This document shows positions 29,460-38,084 of a stretch of DNA of 40,246 bases, piece after piece. The notes beneath the pieces are model-generated. The model ran no database searches. It was given only the letters and a program-made list of their open reading frames with translations, and was not told where the DNA came from. The translations under genes were made by a program, and so were the position numbers. Positions within the stretch are counted from its first letter, which is position 1, and every line of letters begins with the position of its first letter. Source of the stretch: Lysobacterales bacterium (GTDB lineage: Bacteria > Pseudomonadota > Gammaproteobacteria > Xanthomonadales > UBA2363); NCBI GenBank assembly GCA_019634735.1, contig JAHCAT010000023.1, forward strand, positions 1 through 40,246. Reading direction: 5' to 3'.

Positions 29460-29905
29460 ACGACCGGCAGGACCGACAGGTCGCTTTCGTCGACCCAGGT
29501 CGCCTCGTCCGGCCGGCTCACCCCACCGACGAATAACAAGATGGGCTCGAGCGGGCCCTCGCCGCGCGAATCCCCCGGATGGCCGGTATCCGTCCCGACC
29601 ATGACGCCCGGGTGCGGGTCGGCAACCGCATCGTCCGGTTGCTCCTTCGCAAACGCCGCGCCGGCCATCAGCCCTGCGCCGAGCGCCGCCACACCCAGGG
29701 CGGCGACCCGCTGCGCCGGCCTTGGCACCGAATAGCGCACGCACAGGGGCCTGTTTACGGCAGCCAGAAGCGCCTGGCGCGCAGGGTCGTCCAGACCGTC
29801 CAGGCTGACCACCCGGCTGCGGCATCGGCTGCAGTGATCGCCCACGCGGGCCTGCGCCTCCAGGGGCAGGGGACAGGGCGAATCGATGCGGGGGAACCGG
29901 GCCAT
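29438..29905 (-). CDS. Small membrane-anchored zinc-ribbon-like protein of unknown function
   Basis: A 155-residue protein. The N-terminal cytoplasmic part has four cysteines (Cys11, CSRC at 25-28, Cys55) around the pattern '[24 protein letters not shown]...LCVRY', as in a small zinc ribbon. A membrane segment follows (about 66-86, [20 protein letters not shown]), then a Pro/Gly/Asp-rich extracytoplasmic part ending in EDDDD. I recall similar small Cys-motif plus membrane-segment proteins in Xanthomonadales, but no function. The ATG at 29905 has GGAG 6 bases upstream, whereas the one at 29917 has none. Its 3' end overlaps the convergent transglutaminase-like gene. Confidence 0.72.
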   Translation of the reverse strand: MARFPRIDSPCPLPLEAQARVGDHCSRCRSRVVSLDGLDDPARQALLAAVNRPLCVRYSVPRPAQRVAALGVAALGAGLMAGAAFAKEQPDDAVADPHPGVMVGTDTGHPGDSRGEGPLEPILLFVGGVSRPDEATWVDESDLSVLPVVYEDDDD

Positions 29906-29969
29906 AGGGCGCTCCATCCGGGTTCGACCGATGCTAGCACCCGTCCGCGCCGCCAGGCAGCACGGCGCC

Positions 29970-29998
29970 GCGTGCCGGCGAACCCGGCTCCGTATAAT
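29970..29998 (+). promoter_or_regulatory. Promoter of lgt-thyA-folA
   Basis: A perfect -10 hexamer TATAAT lies at 29993-29998, in a strongly GC-rich setting and 27 bases before the lgt ATG. The region 17 bp further upstream (CGTGCC) is a poor -35. Transcription would begin near 30005, giving a leader of about 20 nt. Confidence 0.65.
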
Positions 29999-30024
29999 CG
30001 CCGCTTCCGCCAGCGATCCCGCCC

Positions 30025-30891
30025 ATGACCCCCTACGTCCACGCCATCGACCCGGTCGCCGTCCAGCTCGGACCGGTGGCGATCCACTGGTACGGCCTGA
30101 TGTACCTGCTGGCCTTCGCCGCCGGCTGGTGGCTGGGCCGGCAACGGATCCGCGCCGGACGCCTGCCGGTCGACGAACGGGCGTTCGGCGACCTCGCCTT
30201 CTACGCCATGCTCGGCATCATCCTGGGCGGGCGCATCGGCTACGTGCTGTTCTACGGCTACGCCGACCTGTTGCGCGACCCGCTGATGCTGCTGCGCATC
30301 TGGGAGGGCGGCATGAGCTTCCATGGCGGCCTGCTCGGCGTGCTGCTGGCGGTCTGGTTGTGGTCGCGGCGGCACCGGCTGCACGTGTTCGACACCATCG
30401 ACTTCGTCGCACCCCTGGTGCCGACCGGCCTGCTGTTCGGCCGGATCGGCAACTTCATCGGCGGCGAGTTGTGGGGACGCACCACCGACGTGCCCTGGGC
30501 GGTCGTGTTCCGCGATGCCCCGGGCGTGCCCCAGGTGCCGATCGAGACGTTGCGCGAGATGGCTGCCAGCGGCGCGCTGGAAGGACTGGCGCGGCACCCG
30601 TCCCAGCTCTACCAGGCGGCGCTGGAAGGCCTGTTGCTGTTCGCGGTGCTGTGGTGGTTCTCGTCGCGGCCGCGGCCGCGCTACGCGGTGTCCGGCCTGT
30701 TCGCCCTGCTCTACGGCGTGTTCCGGATCGCCGTGGAGTTCGTCCGCGAGCCCGATGCCCATATCGGCTACCTGGCAGGTGGCTGGCTGACCATGGGCAT
30801 GCTGCTGAGCCTGCCGCTGGTGGCGGTCGGCGTGTTCCTGCTGTGGCGCGCACGCAGTGCGCCGGTGCTGGCGCCGGGGCCGGCGCGATGA
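30025..30891 (+). CDS. lgt: Prolipoprotein diacylglyceryl transferase
   Basis: Inner-membrane enzyme that attaches diacylglycerol from phosphatidylglycerol to the lipobox cysteine, the first step of lipoprotein maturation; lolB and the TPR lipoprotein in this window would be substrates. It has 288 residues with about seven membrane segments. The conserved [11 protein letters not shown] (21-31), SFHGGLLG with His100, and the Lgt signature [14 protein letters not shown] (139-152) are all present. The stop overlaps the thyA start (ATGA), and lgt-thyA is a conserved pair. Confidence 0.97.
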   Translation: MTPYVHAIDPVAVQLGPVAIHWYGLMYLLAFAAGWWLGRQRIRAGRLPVDERAFGDLAFYAMLGIILGGRIGYVLFYGYADLLRDPLMLLRIWEGGMSFHGGLLGVLLAVWLWSRRHRLHVFDTIDFVAPLVPTGLLFGRIGNFIGGELWGRTTDVPWAVVFRDAPGVPQVPIETLREMAASGALEGLARHPSQLYQAALEGLLLFAVLWWFSSRPRPRYAVSGLFALLYGVFRIAVEFVREPDAHIGYLAGGWLTMGMLLSLPLVAVGVFLLWRARSAPVLAPGPAR

Positions 30892-31682
30892 AGGCCTATC
30901 TGGACCTCCTGCGCGACGTCCTTGAGAACGGCGCCGCCAAGGGCGACCGCACCGGCACCGGCACCGCCAGCGTGTTCGGCAGGCAGGTGCGCTTCGACCT
31001 CGCCGAGGGCTTTCCCCTGGTCACCACCAAGAAGCTGCACCTGAAGTCGATCGTCCACGAGCTGCTGTGGTTCCTGCGCGGCGAGACCAATGTCGCCTAC
31101 CTGCGCGAGCATGGCGTCAGCATCTGGGACGAGTGGGCCGCTGCCGACGGCGAACTCGGCCCGGTCTACGGCCGGCAATGGCGCGCCTGGCCGGCGCCGG
31201 ACGGCGGCCACATCGACCAGCTCGCCGCGGTGATCGCCGAGATCCGTCGCAACCCCGACTCGCGCCGCCTGGTGGTCAGCGCCTGGAACGTCGCCGAACT
31301 GCCAGCGATGGCCTTGCAGCCCTGCCACACGCTGTTCCAGTTCCATGTCGCCGCAGGTCGCCTGAGCTGCCAGCTCTACCAGCGCTCGGCCGACGTCTTC
31401 CTGGGCGTGCCGTTCAACATCGCCAGCTACGCCCTGCTCACCCACATGGTCGCCCAGGTCACCGGCCTGCAGGCCGGCGATTTCGTGCACAGCTTCGGCG
31501 ACCTGCACCTGTACGACAACCATGTCGAGCAGGCGCGCCTGCAACTGGGTCGCGCGCCCCGGCCGCTGCCGCGCCTGCGCCTGGATCCGGCGATCCGCGA
31601 CATCGACGGCTTCCGCTTCGAGCACATCGCCTTCGAGGGCTACGACCCGCACCCGGCCATCCGCGCCCCGGTCGCGGTATGA
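30888..31682 (+). CDS. thyA: Thymidylate synthase
   Basis: Methylates dUMP to dTMP using methylenetetrahydrofolate, producing dihydrofolate. At 264 residues it is the same length as the E. coli enzyme. The nucleophile Cys146 lies in [21 protein letters not shown] (21-31), GRQWRAW (95-101), [21 protein letters not shown] and HLYDNHVEQ are conserved blocks. It overlaps lgt upstream and folA downstream by 4 bp each. This links dTMP synthesis with the reductase that recycles its folate product. Confidence 0.98.
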   Translation: MKAYLDLLRDVLENGAAKGDRTGTGTASVFGRQVRFDLAEGFPLVTTKKLHLKSIVHELLWFLRGETNVAYLREHGVSIWDEWAAADGELGPVYGRQWRAWPAPDGGHIDQLAAVIAEIRRNPDSRRLVVSAWNVAELPAMALQPCHTLFQFHVAAGRLSCQLYQRSADVFLGVPFNIASYALLTHMVAQVTGLQAGDFVHSFGDLHLYDNHVEQARLQLGRAPRPLPRLRLDPAIRDIDGFRFEHIAFEGYDPHPAIRAPVAV

Positions 31683-32173
31683 GCGGCGTGGTGCTGGTCG
31701 CGGCGATGGACCGCGCGCGCGCCATCGGCCGCGCCGACGCCCTGCCCTGGCACCTGCCTGCCGATCTTCGCCGGTTCAAGGCCCTCACCCTGGGTCGCCA
31801 CGTTCTGATGGGGCGGCGCACCGCGGCATCGATCGGGCGGGCCCTGCCCGGCCGCGACAACCTGGTGCTGACTCGCCACGGCCAGGCCCCCTTTCCCGGT
31901 CAGCGCCCAGTGGCCAGTGTCGACGAGGCGCGGGCGCTTGCAGGCGCGGCCCCTCTGTACGTGGCCGGCGGCGGCGAGGTCTATGCACTGGCCCTGCCGC
32001 AGGCAACCGCCATGCACCTGACCCTGGTCGACACCTTGGTCGAGGAGGCCGATGCCTGGTTCCCGGCCTGGGACCCGGCGCGCTGGACCGTGGTCGCCGA
32101 ACAGGACCACCCGGCCGACGAGCGCCACGCGCATCCGTTCCGCTTCCTCGATCTGGTCGCGGCGGTGCGCTGA
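31679..32173 (+). CDS. folA: Dihydrofolate reductase
   Basis: Reduces dihydrofolate to tetrahydrofolate with NADPH; the target of trimethoprim. It has 164 residues. The substrate-binding block [15 protein letters not shown] contains the catalytic acid Asp29; [24 protein letters not shown] (43-66) and the NADPH-binding [12 protein letters not shown] follow. Its ATG overlaps the thyA stop by 4 bp, completing an lgt-thyA-folA operon. A run of 13 C lies just past the stop (32182-32194). Confidence 0.96.
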   Translation: MSGVVLVAAMDRARAIGRADALPWHLPADLRRFKALTLGRHVLMGRRTAASIGRALPGRDNLVLTRHGQAPFPGQRPVASVDEARALAGAAPLYVAGGGEVYALALPQATAMHLTLVDTLVEEADAWFPAWDPARWTVVAEQDHPADERHAHPFRFLDLVAAVR

Positions 32174-32181
32174 GCGCGCCG

Positions 32182-32194
32182 CCCCCCCCCCCCC
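32182..32194. repeat. Homopolymer run of 13 C
   Basis: An uninterrupted C13 tract lies 9 bp after folA and just before the end of the convergent YceI-like gene. Its exact length is likely to vary or to be misread. Confidence 0.85.
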
Positions 32195-32196
32195 GC

Positions 32197-33306
32197 TCAC
32201 TCCCACCCGAAGTCGGGCGTCAAGGGCGCCGGATCGACGAACGGCCCGGATGCCTCGGGCGGACGCATGGCGAGGCCGTCGAGTCCGTATCGCAGTGCGT
32301 GTCGCGGACCGGTGGACAGCGAAGGCACGGTCGAGCCTGCGTCGATCCGGTCAACGGAAGCAGACAGCGCGACCGCACCGAGACCGGCGACCGCAGTAGC
32401 GGCCTTCCGAAACACCCACGCCAGCCCACCGCCACGCGAATCCACCGAAGGCCCTGGCGGAGGGCCCGACCGGCCAGCCGGGACCGGACAGCTACCGGGG
32501 TCGGGAACCACGGTGAGCTGCTGGTCCAGAGCGACGCGGTCGGAGAGGGTCATGCGCCGCGAGCGCATGCCGAACTCGGCGCGGCGAATCTCGCCCTCGA
32601 CGTTGAGAACGCAGGGCAGATCCGGATCGGCGCACCCCGGGTCGCGCAACCGGAAGGCGACCGGCCGCTCGATGTCGCGCACGGTCAGCCAGCCGGCCAG
32701 CGCGCCGCCGCCCTCGAACAGCGACAGCGACAGCGGCTGGCTGCGGAACACCACACGCGGGTGGCGTTGCACGTCGAAGAACTCCGGAGATCGCGCCCAG
32801 GCCTGATAGCGGGCCGAGGCCATGGTCAGCGAACCCGCCTCCACCTCGACCAGCACTTCGATGGACTCGCCCTCGCCGCGTCGCCAAGCCCAGCCGGACA
32901 GCCGTTCGAAGCGGCCGTGCAGGTTGATGGCACCCAGCGCCACCAGTTGGAAACGCACCTCGCTGCCAGCGGGATCGATACGCCAGCAATCGGTGGACTC
33001 CAGCGCGACGGCATGTCCAGCGGCCAGCAGCAGCGGCGCCAGCCAGCCAGGAAGCCAGGCAGCCAGCCCGGCAACCGACCGGGCGTCCCAGCCGCATCCG
33101 GCCCGCGCCGATGCGGGCGGCGGACGCCGACCTGCCGGGCTTTGGCGAAGCGCAGGCCCGGCGGCCGTCGCGCATCCCTCGAACGAGAACGGGGGAGCCG
33201 GCTCCGATGCCCGTATCGACGGTGCCGTCGACACCTGCTGCGGCGTCCGGCCAGTCCGTCGCGAACCGTCGTCGCAGATTGCGGCAGGCGGGCGACGGGC
33301 CTCCAT
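32197..33306 (-). CDS. YceI family protein with uncertain N-terminus and long C-terminal tail
   Basis: The central part is a YceI-like lipocalin-fold domain: CWRIDPAGSEVRFQLVALG, GRFERLSG, VEAGSLTMASARYQAWARSPEFFDVQRHPRVVF-type segments, then LTVRDIERPVAFRL and FGMRSRRMTLSDRVALDQQL. YceI proteins are periplasmic binders of isoprenoid-like lipids. The hydrophobic export segment (LAAWLPGWLAPLLLAAGHAVA) lies about 80 residues after the ATG at 33306, which is abnormal, and no in-frame start lies nearer. Another ATG at 33097, one frame off, gives a normal-looking signal start, so a frameshift in the repetitive GGCTGG tract near 33030-33080 is possible. About 100 extra residues rich in Pro, Gly and Ser follow the domain. 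The coordinates are therefore provisional. Confidence 0.6.
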   Translation of the reverse strand: MEARRPPAAICDDGSRRTGRTPQQVSTAPSIRASEPAPPFSFEGCATAAGPALRQSPAGRRPPPASARAGCGWDARSVAGLAAWLPGWLAPLLLAAGHAVALESTDCWRIDPAGSEVRFQLVALGAINLHGRFERLSGWAWRRGEGESIEVLVEVEAGSLTMASARYQAWARSPEFFDVQRHPRVVFRSQPLSLSLFEGGGALAGWLTVRDIERPVAFRLRDPGCADPDLPCVLNVEGEIRRAEFGMRSRRMTLSDRVALDQQLTVVPDPGSCPVPAGRSGPPPGPSVDSRGGGLAWVFRKAATAVAGLGAVALSASVDRIDAGSTVPSLSTGPRHALRYGLDGLAMRPPEASGPFVDPAPLTPDFGWE

Positions 33307-33310
33307 ATGC

Positions 33311-34159
33311 TCAGTCGTCGCTGCCGTTGCGGACGCGTTCGGGATTGGCGGCCACCTGGATCGGCATCGGCACATCGCCATCCAGCCGCAGGGCGGTCAA
33401 CCTGCCACCCCACACGCAGCCGGTGTCGATTGCGTGGGTGCCCAGGCCTATGAACAGTCCCAGCGCCGACCAGTGGCCGCATACCACCCGGCTGCCGATC
33501 GGCTTGCGGCCTGGCACCGCGAACCAGGTGTACAGGCCCGGCTTCTGGGTGCCGGGCGGGCCCTTCTCGCTGAAGTCCAGGCGCCCGCGCGGCGTGACGT
33601 AGCGCATCCGGGTCAGCACGTTGATGGTGGCGCGCCAGCGCTCGATGCCGCGCAGCTTGGGGTGCCACAGGTCGGGCGTGTTGCCGAACAACTGCTTGAG
33701 CAGCCGCCGGTAACCTTCGCCCCGCAGGCGCTCTTCGACCTCGCCGGCATGACGCAGGCATTCGCCCACGTCCCAGCGTGGCGCCACGCCGGCGTGCACC
33801 ATGAGGAAATCCAGGCTGGGATCGTGGTGGGCCAGCTTACGCGTGCGCAGCCAGTCGAGCAGCTCGTCGCGATCCGGCGCGAACAGGATGCGGCGGAGGT
33901 CCGGATTGACCCGCGCCTGGTCCTCGGTCTTGCGCTCGGCGACGCTGAGCAGGCTGAGATCGTGGTTGCCGAGAACGACCACAGCGCCTTCGCCAAGGGC
34001 CCGCACCAGCCGCAAGACTTCCAGGGACTGGCCGCCCCGGTTGACCAGGTCGCCGCAGAACCACAGCCGATCGCGCGCCGGGTCGAAGGCGACCGCCTCG
34101 ATCAGTCGGACCAGTTCGTCGTGACAGCCCTGGACATCGCCGATCGCGTAGACGGCCAT
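33311..34159 (-). CDS. apaH: Symmetrical bis(5'-nucleosyl)-tetraphosphatase
   Basis: Cytosolic metallophosphatase that splits Ap4A into two ADP and removes Np4 caps from mRNA. It has 282 residues, the usual size. The metal-binding calcineurin-type motifs are in order: GDVQGCHDEL (7-16), FCGDLVNRGGQ, VVLGNHDLSLL, then MVHAGVAPRW and VVCGHWS. The segment LYTWFAVPGRK is family-specific. It lies 104 bp downstream of apaG on the same strand, the standard apaG-apaH order. Confidence 0.97.
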   Translation of the reverse strand: MAVYAIGDVQGCHDELVRLIEAVAFDPARDRLWFCGDLVNRGGQSLEVLRLVRALGEGAVVVLGNHDLSLLSVAERKTEDQARVNPDLRRILFAPDRDELLDWLRTRKLAHHDPSLDFLMVHAGVAPRWDVGECLRHAGEVEERLRGEGYRRLLKQLFGNTPDLWHPKLRGIERWRATINVLTRMRYVTPRGRLDFSEKGPPGTQKPGLYTWFAVPGRKPIGSRVVCGHWSALGLFIGLGTHAIDTGCVWGGRLTALRLDGDVPMPIQVAANPERVRNGSDD

Positions 34160-34263
34160 GCCGGTCAGCCGACCGACGCGCGCGGATCGCGCGGCACCCG
34201 GTGCCGCGCCGGTGCCGGGCCTGGCGTGGGTCGCAGCACGTGCGGGCGAACTCTTGCGGACAT

Positions 34264-34647
34264 TCAGTGCAGCGTCCGCGGCACCGACAGCGTGAACTGC
34301 GGTATCGGTGCCTCGAAGCGGGTGCCGTCGTCGGCCAGCATCTGGTAGGTACCCCGCATGGTGCCAACCGCGGTCTCCAGGACCGCGCCCGAGGTGTACT
34401 CGAAGCTGTCGCCGGGCCGCATCCAGGGTTGCTCACCGACCACGCCGTCGCCCCGGACCTCCTCGACCTTGCCGTTCGCATCGGTGATCAGCCAGTGCCG
34501 GCTGACCAGCCGGGCCGGCACCGAACCGCGGTTCTCGATGGTGATCGTGTAGGCGAAAACGAAGCGGTTGTCGGTGGGCTGAGACTGGTCGTCCAGGAAG
34601 CGGGCGCTGACCCGGATGTCCAGCTGATAGTTTGCGTCGTCGTCCAT
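34264..34647 (-). CDS. apaG: ApaG/DUF525 protein
   Basis: A 127-residue fibronectin-III-like protein, equal in length to typical ApaG with the start MDDDANYQLDI at 34647. Conserved parts are RFVFAYTITIENRGSVPARLVSRHWLITDANG, the glycine-rich GDGVVGEQPWMRPGDSFEYTSGA, MRGTYQML, and FTLSVPRTLH at the end. ApaG is associated with Mg/Co tolerance, but its biochemical role is unsettled. An alternative ATG at 34701, which overlaps the upstream stop and has GGGAG 8 bases before it, would add 18 residues; the ribosome-binding site favours that start, family length favours 34647. Confidence 0.93.
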   Translation of the reverse strand: MDDDANYQLDIRVSARFLDDQSQPTDNRFVFAYTITIENRGSVPARLVSRHWLITDANGKVEEVRGDGVVGEQPWMRPGDSFEYTSGAVLETAVGTMRGTYQMLADDGTRFEAPIPQFTLSVPRTLH

Positions 34648-34697
34648 GCCGGCAATGACAGCAAAGCCGAACCGCGGTTGCAAGCTCGGCGACGCGC

Positions 34698-35513
34698 TCA
34701 TGCAGCATCTCCCCCGCGCCGCACCTGCCGTGTGCCCTCGACGAGATCGTCGTCGCTCAACAGGTCGAGGTTGGGTCGCAGCACCGGTGCGGTGCGCCGG
34801 CGCACGCCACGGCGGCTCCACAGGTTGAGTGCCTCGACGCCGGCCGAGAACGCCATCGCGAAGTACAGGTAGCCGCGCGGAATGTGGAAGCCAAGGCCGT
34901 CGGCGATCAATGCGACACCGACAAGTATCAGGAAGGACAGCGCCAGCATCTTCACGGTCGGATGGTTGTCGATGAACTGCCCCAGCGGGTTGGCGGCCAG
35001 GATCATGATCGCGACCGCGATGACGATCGCCGCCACCATCACGCCGACCTGGTCGACCATGCCGACCGCCGTGATCACGCTGTCGAGCGAGAACACCAGG
35101 TCGATCACCGCGATCTGGGCGATCACCAGGCCGAAGCCGCCCGCCGCACGCATCGACGCCGAGGCCGCCTCGGAAGCATCGCCCTCCACCGAGTGGTGGA
35201 TCTCCATGGTGCCCTTGACCAACAGGAAGAGACCGCCGCCGACCAGCACCAGGTCGCGGATCGAGAACGGCTGTCCGAACAGGGCGAACAGCGGCTGCTC
35301 CATGCGCGCCAGGAAGGCCAGGGTGAGCAGCAGGGCGATACGGCTGATGCAGGCCAGGGCCAGGCCGAACCGGCGCGCGAACGGTCGCTGCTCCGGCGGC
35401 AGTCGGCCGACGACGATCGAGATGAAGACCAGGTTGTCGACGCCCAGCACCACCTCCAGGGCGGTCAGCGTCGCCAGGGCGATCCAGATCTGCGGATCGG
35501 CGATCCAGTCCAT
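34698..35513 (-). CDS. TerC family integral membrane protein
   Basis: A 271-residue inner-membrane protein with about seven hydrophobic helices. The TerC signature appears twice: EVVLGVDNLVFISIV near residue 20 and IDLVFSLDSVITAVGM near 137, each carrying a membrane-embedded Asp and Asn/Ser as in metal-exporting members of the family. A C-terminal cytoplasmic segment is basic and then acidic. Relatives export manganese or calcium or relate to tellurium resistance; the ion here is unknown. Its stop overlaps a possible apaG start and it lies 6 bp after dgkA. Confidence 0.92.
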   Translation of the reverse strand: MDWIADPQIWIALATLTALEVVLGVDNLVFISIVVGRLPPEQRPFARRFGLALACISRIALLLTLAFLARMEQPLFALFGQPFSIRDLVLVGGGLFLLVKGTMEIHHSVEGDASEAASASMRAAGGFGLVIAQIAVIDLVFSLDSVITAVGMVDQVGVMVAAIVIAVAIMILAANPLGQFIDNHPTVKMLALSFLILVGVALIADGLGFHIPRGYLYFAMAFSAGVEALNLWSRRGVRRRTAPVLRPNLDLLSDDDLVEGTRQVRRGGDAA

Positions 35514-35519
35514 TCCGGT

Positions 35520-35891
35520 TCAGAGGAAGCGGGGACCGAGCACCAGGGTCCAGCAGGCGATGGCGTTGACCAGGGCGAGCAGAACCGCCGCCGAGCCCAT
35601 GTCCTTGGCGCGACCTGCCAGCACATGGTGTTCCGGCGAGGCCTTGTCGACCACCGCCTCGATCGCTGAATTGACCATTTCGACGATCAGCACCAGCAGC
35701 AGGCTGCCGAGCAGGATCGCGCACTCCACCCCTGTGCGTCCCAGCCACAGGGCCAGCGGTGCCATGACCGCGAACAGGTAGAGTTCCAGCCGGAAAGAGG
35801 GTTCGTGCCGTACCGCGGCGCCCAGGCCCTTGAGCGACCAGCCAAGGGCACGCCACATCTGCTGTGGTCCGCGCGGCTCGGAGCTGGCCAT
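35520..35891 (-). CDS. dgkA: Diacylglycerol kinase
   Basis: Small trimeric inner-membrane enzyme that phosphorylates diacylglycerol left over from membrane-derived oligosaccharide synthesis. It has 123 residues (E. coli 122) with three membrane helices. The catalytic helix VEMVNSAIEAVVDKAS holds Glu71, Asn74 and Glu78, matching Glu69, Asn72 and Glu76 of E. coli; HVLAGRAKDMGSAAVL follows. The ATG at 35891 gives the normal N-terminus. 35892-35997 upstream holds no gene. Confidence 0.95.
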   Translation of the reverse strand: MASSEPRGPQQMWRALGWSLKGLGAAVRHEPSFRLELYLFAVMAPLALWLGRTGVECAILLGSLLLVLIVEMVNSAIEAVVDKASPEHHVLAGRAKDMGSAAVLLALVNAIACWTLVLGPRFL

Positions 35892-35997
35892 GGTCAGGAA
35901 CGCGACTCGAAGGGCATCGTGGCGACGCCGCCGGTCGGGCCCGGGCGCACTGGGGAGCGGTTTCGGTACATCGGCTCGGGCGAGTGGGACACCGGCA

Positions 35998-36837
35998 TCA
36001 TAGCGCCAGCGGCTGATCCGGAGCTGTCGGGCCGGCGCCCGGCATGGCACCGCCAGGCGAGGCCAGGGCTTCGCGCTCGGCCGGGGCCAGCAGCCGCCAG
36101 CATCCCTTGCCGAGTTCGCCCAGGCGGACCGGGCCGATCGCGACCCGCACCAGCCGCATCACCTGCACGCCGCAGGCGGTCAGCATCCGCCGGATCTGGC
36201 GGTTTCGCCCCTGGTCGAGGACGATCTCCAGCCAGGCGGTGCGGCCGCCGCTGCGCAGGCACTCGACCGATACCGCCAGCAGTCGCTCGCCGTCGTCGTC
36301 GATGCCGGCCCGCAGCCGATCCAGAAGCGCCGGATCCGGCACCCGGTCGACCTGGACATGGTAGGTCTTGTGAAGGCCATGGCCCGGGGCCGATACCCGC
36401 GCCGCCCACGCGCTGTCGTTGCTGAAAAGCAGCAGACCCTCGCTGGCCCGGTCCAGGCGGCCGACCGGCGCCAGCCAGGGCAGGCCGGCATCGGCCAGGC
36501 AGGCATACACCGTGTCACGACCCCGTTCGTCGCTGCGCGAGGTGACCAGGCCGCGCGGTTTGTTCAAGGCCAGATAGACCGGCGCCGGCGGTGCCAGGGC
36601 GAGGCCGTCGATGGCGAGATCGTCGGCATCCAGCGCTGTGCGCCGCTCCGGGTCGGTGCAGACCCGGCCGGCGACGCTCACCCTGCCGGCCCGCACCAGG
36701 GCTTCGGCCTGGCTGCGCGAACACGCTCCCCGCTTGCTCAGCACCCGCGCAAGGCCGTGGCTGGCGGTCGCCCTTTCGCCGACGGGCGCAGCGCTGCGAC
36801 GCTTTCGGTGCGCGCCCGGACGAGGCCCGCGCCTCAT
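35998..36837 (-). CDS. Pseudouridine synthase, RsuA/RluB/E/F family
   Basis: A 279-residue RNA-modifying enzyme. An S4 RNA-binding domain (about residues 28-75: GLARVLSKRGACSRSQAEALVRAGRVSVAGRV) precedes the catalytic domain. The latter has LNKPRGLVTS (91-100), the signature VGRLDRASEGLLLFSND with the catalytic Asp129, and the family's QGRNRQIRRM segment. The order and length are closest to RluB/RluF-like enzymes that modify 23S rRNA, but the target position cannot be read from sequence. The C-terminal tail is Ala/Pro-rich. Its ATG overlaps the stop of the isoaspartyl peptidase gene (ATGA). Confidence 0.93.
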   Translation of the reverse strand: MRRGPRPGAHRKRRSAAPVGERATASHGLARVLSKRGACSRSQAEALVRAGRVSVAGRVCTDPERRTALDADDLAIDGLALAPPAPVYLALNKPRGLVTSRSDERGRDTVYACLADAGLPWLAPVGRLDRASEGLLLFSNDSAWAARVSAPGHGLHKTYHVQVDRVPDPALLDRLRAGIDDDGERLLAVSVECLRSGGRTAWLEIVLDQGRNRQIRRMLTACGVQVMRLVRVAIGPVRLGELGKGCWRLLAPAEREALASPGGAMPGAGPTAPDQPLAL

Positions 36838-37871
36838 TGCGGGGTTCCGTCGTCCTCGGCCCAGATCGCCACCATGCGACGGCCGTCGGCATCGATGCGG
36901 CCCCGGTACATGCCGGCGCTGCTGTAGGGCATCGCGATGTTGCCGGTCCCGTCGACGGCGATGACGCCGCCGTCGCCGCCCAGCGCGGGGATGTCCTCGG
37001 CCACGACCGACCGGGCGGCCTCGGCCAGGCTCTGGCCGGCCAGGCGCACGCGCGCACAGATCTCGTGGCCGGCACCGGCGCGGATGAACATCTCGCCCCA
37101 GCCCGTGGCGGAGACGGCGCAAGCGTGCTCGGCCCAGGTGCCGGCACCCAGCACCGGCACGTCGCCGACACGACCGAAGCGCTTCAGGGTCATTCCCCCG
37201 GTGGAGGTGGCCGCGGCCACGTGGCCATTGCGATCGAGCGCCACCGCACCGACGGTGCCGTAGTAGTCGGCGGCGCGCCCGGATACCGCGGCCTGGCGGC
37301 CGCTGGCGCGTCGCCGCTCGCCCTCGCGTTCGCGGGCATCCAGATACTGCTGCCAGCGCGCCTCGGTGCGGAACCAGGCGGGTCCGGCGCGCTCCAGTCC
37401 GCGGGCACGCGCGAACGCTTCGGCGCCGGCACCGATCATGAACACGTGCGGGGAATGCTCCATCACCGCGCGCGCCGCCAGCACCGGGTTGCGGGTCCGG
37501 GTCAGGCCGGCGACCGCGCCGGCCCGGCGGTCATGGCCGGTCATCACCGCGGCGTCCAGGTCGTTTCGTCCTTCGGCGTTGAACACCGCGCCGCGACCGG
37601 CGTTGAAGTGCGGCGAATCCTCCAGCATCACAACCGCGACGGTCACGGCGTCCAGGCTGCTGCCACCGGCTGCGAGCACGGCATGGCCGGCATCGAGGGC
37701 TGCGCCCAGGTCGGCCTCGATGGCGGCCCGACGCTGCGGCGACAGCTGCGCGGGATCGATGGTGCCGGCACCGCCATGGATGGCGATGGCGATCGGCGCG
37801 CCGGCTGCGGCGAGCGCCTGCGGCAGCGCCGCAACCAGCAATGCGGACAGAAAGTGGCGAAGGCAAGGCAT
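36834..37871 (-). CDS. Isoaspartyl peptidase/L-asparaginase (Ntn hydrolase), exported
   Basis: A 345-residue plant-type asparaginase precursor. It has a signal peptide (residues 1-22) followed by IAIAIHGGAGTID, the family N-terminus. It matures by self-cleavage before the nucleophile Thr206 (GTVGAVALDRNGHVAAATSTGG), giving alpha and beta subunits. The substrate-binding segment VGDVPVLGAGTWAEH and the HFNAGRGAVFN glycine loop are present. It removes damaged isoaspartyl residues from short peptides or hydrolyses asparagine; the signal peptide implies a periplasmic role. The 213 bp downstream of the kinase and upstream of this gene (37872-38084) hold nothing recognisable. Confidence 0.93.
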   Translation of the reverse strand: MPCLRHFLSALLVAALPQALAAAGAPIAIAIHGGAGTIDPAQLSPQRRAAIEADLGAALDAGHAVLAAGGSSLDAVTVAVVMLEDSPHFNAGRGAVFNAEGRNDLDAAVMTGHDRRAGAVAGLTRTRNPVLAARAVMEHSPHVFMIGAGAEAFARARGLERAGPAWFRTEARWQQYLDAREREGERRRASGRQAAVSGRAADYYGTVGAVALDRNGHVAAATSTGGMTLKRFGRVGDVPVLGAGTWAEHACAVSATGWGEMFIRAGAGHEICARVRLAGQSLAEAARSVVAEDIPALGGDGGVIAVDGTGNIAMPYSSAGMYRGRIDADGRRMVAIWAEDDGTPQ

Positions 37872-38084
37872 CGGGCGGCTCCGGACGGCGATGTGCCGAG
37901 TATGCCAGCGCGCGGATGCGCTTCCAGACCCCGACCCGGCCTGGGCACTTCATGAAGCCGCTGCTGCGCCCGCCGATCTTCGTGTCCTCGCGCAGTCTCG
38001 GCGCGATCCCGACAGCCTCGCTACGCGTCCACCGCTGTCCGGACGGACGCTGCGCCGCCCTCGCGGCGGAACGCGGTGGCGACC

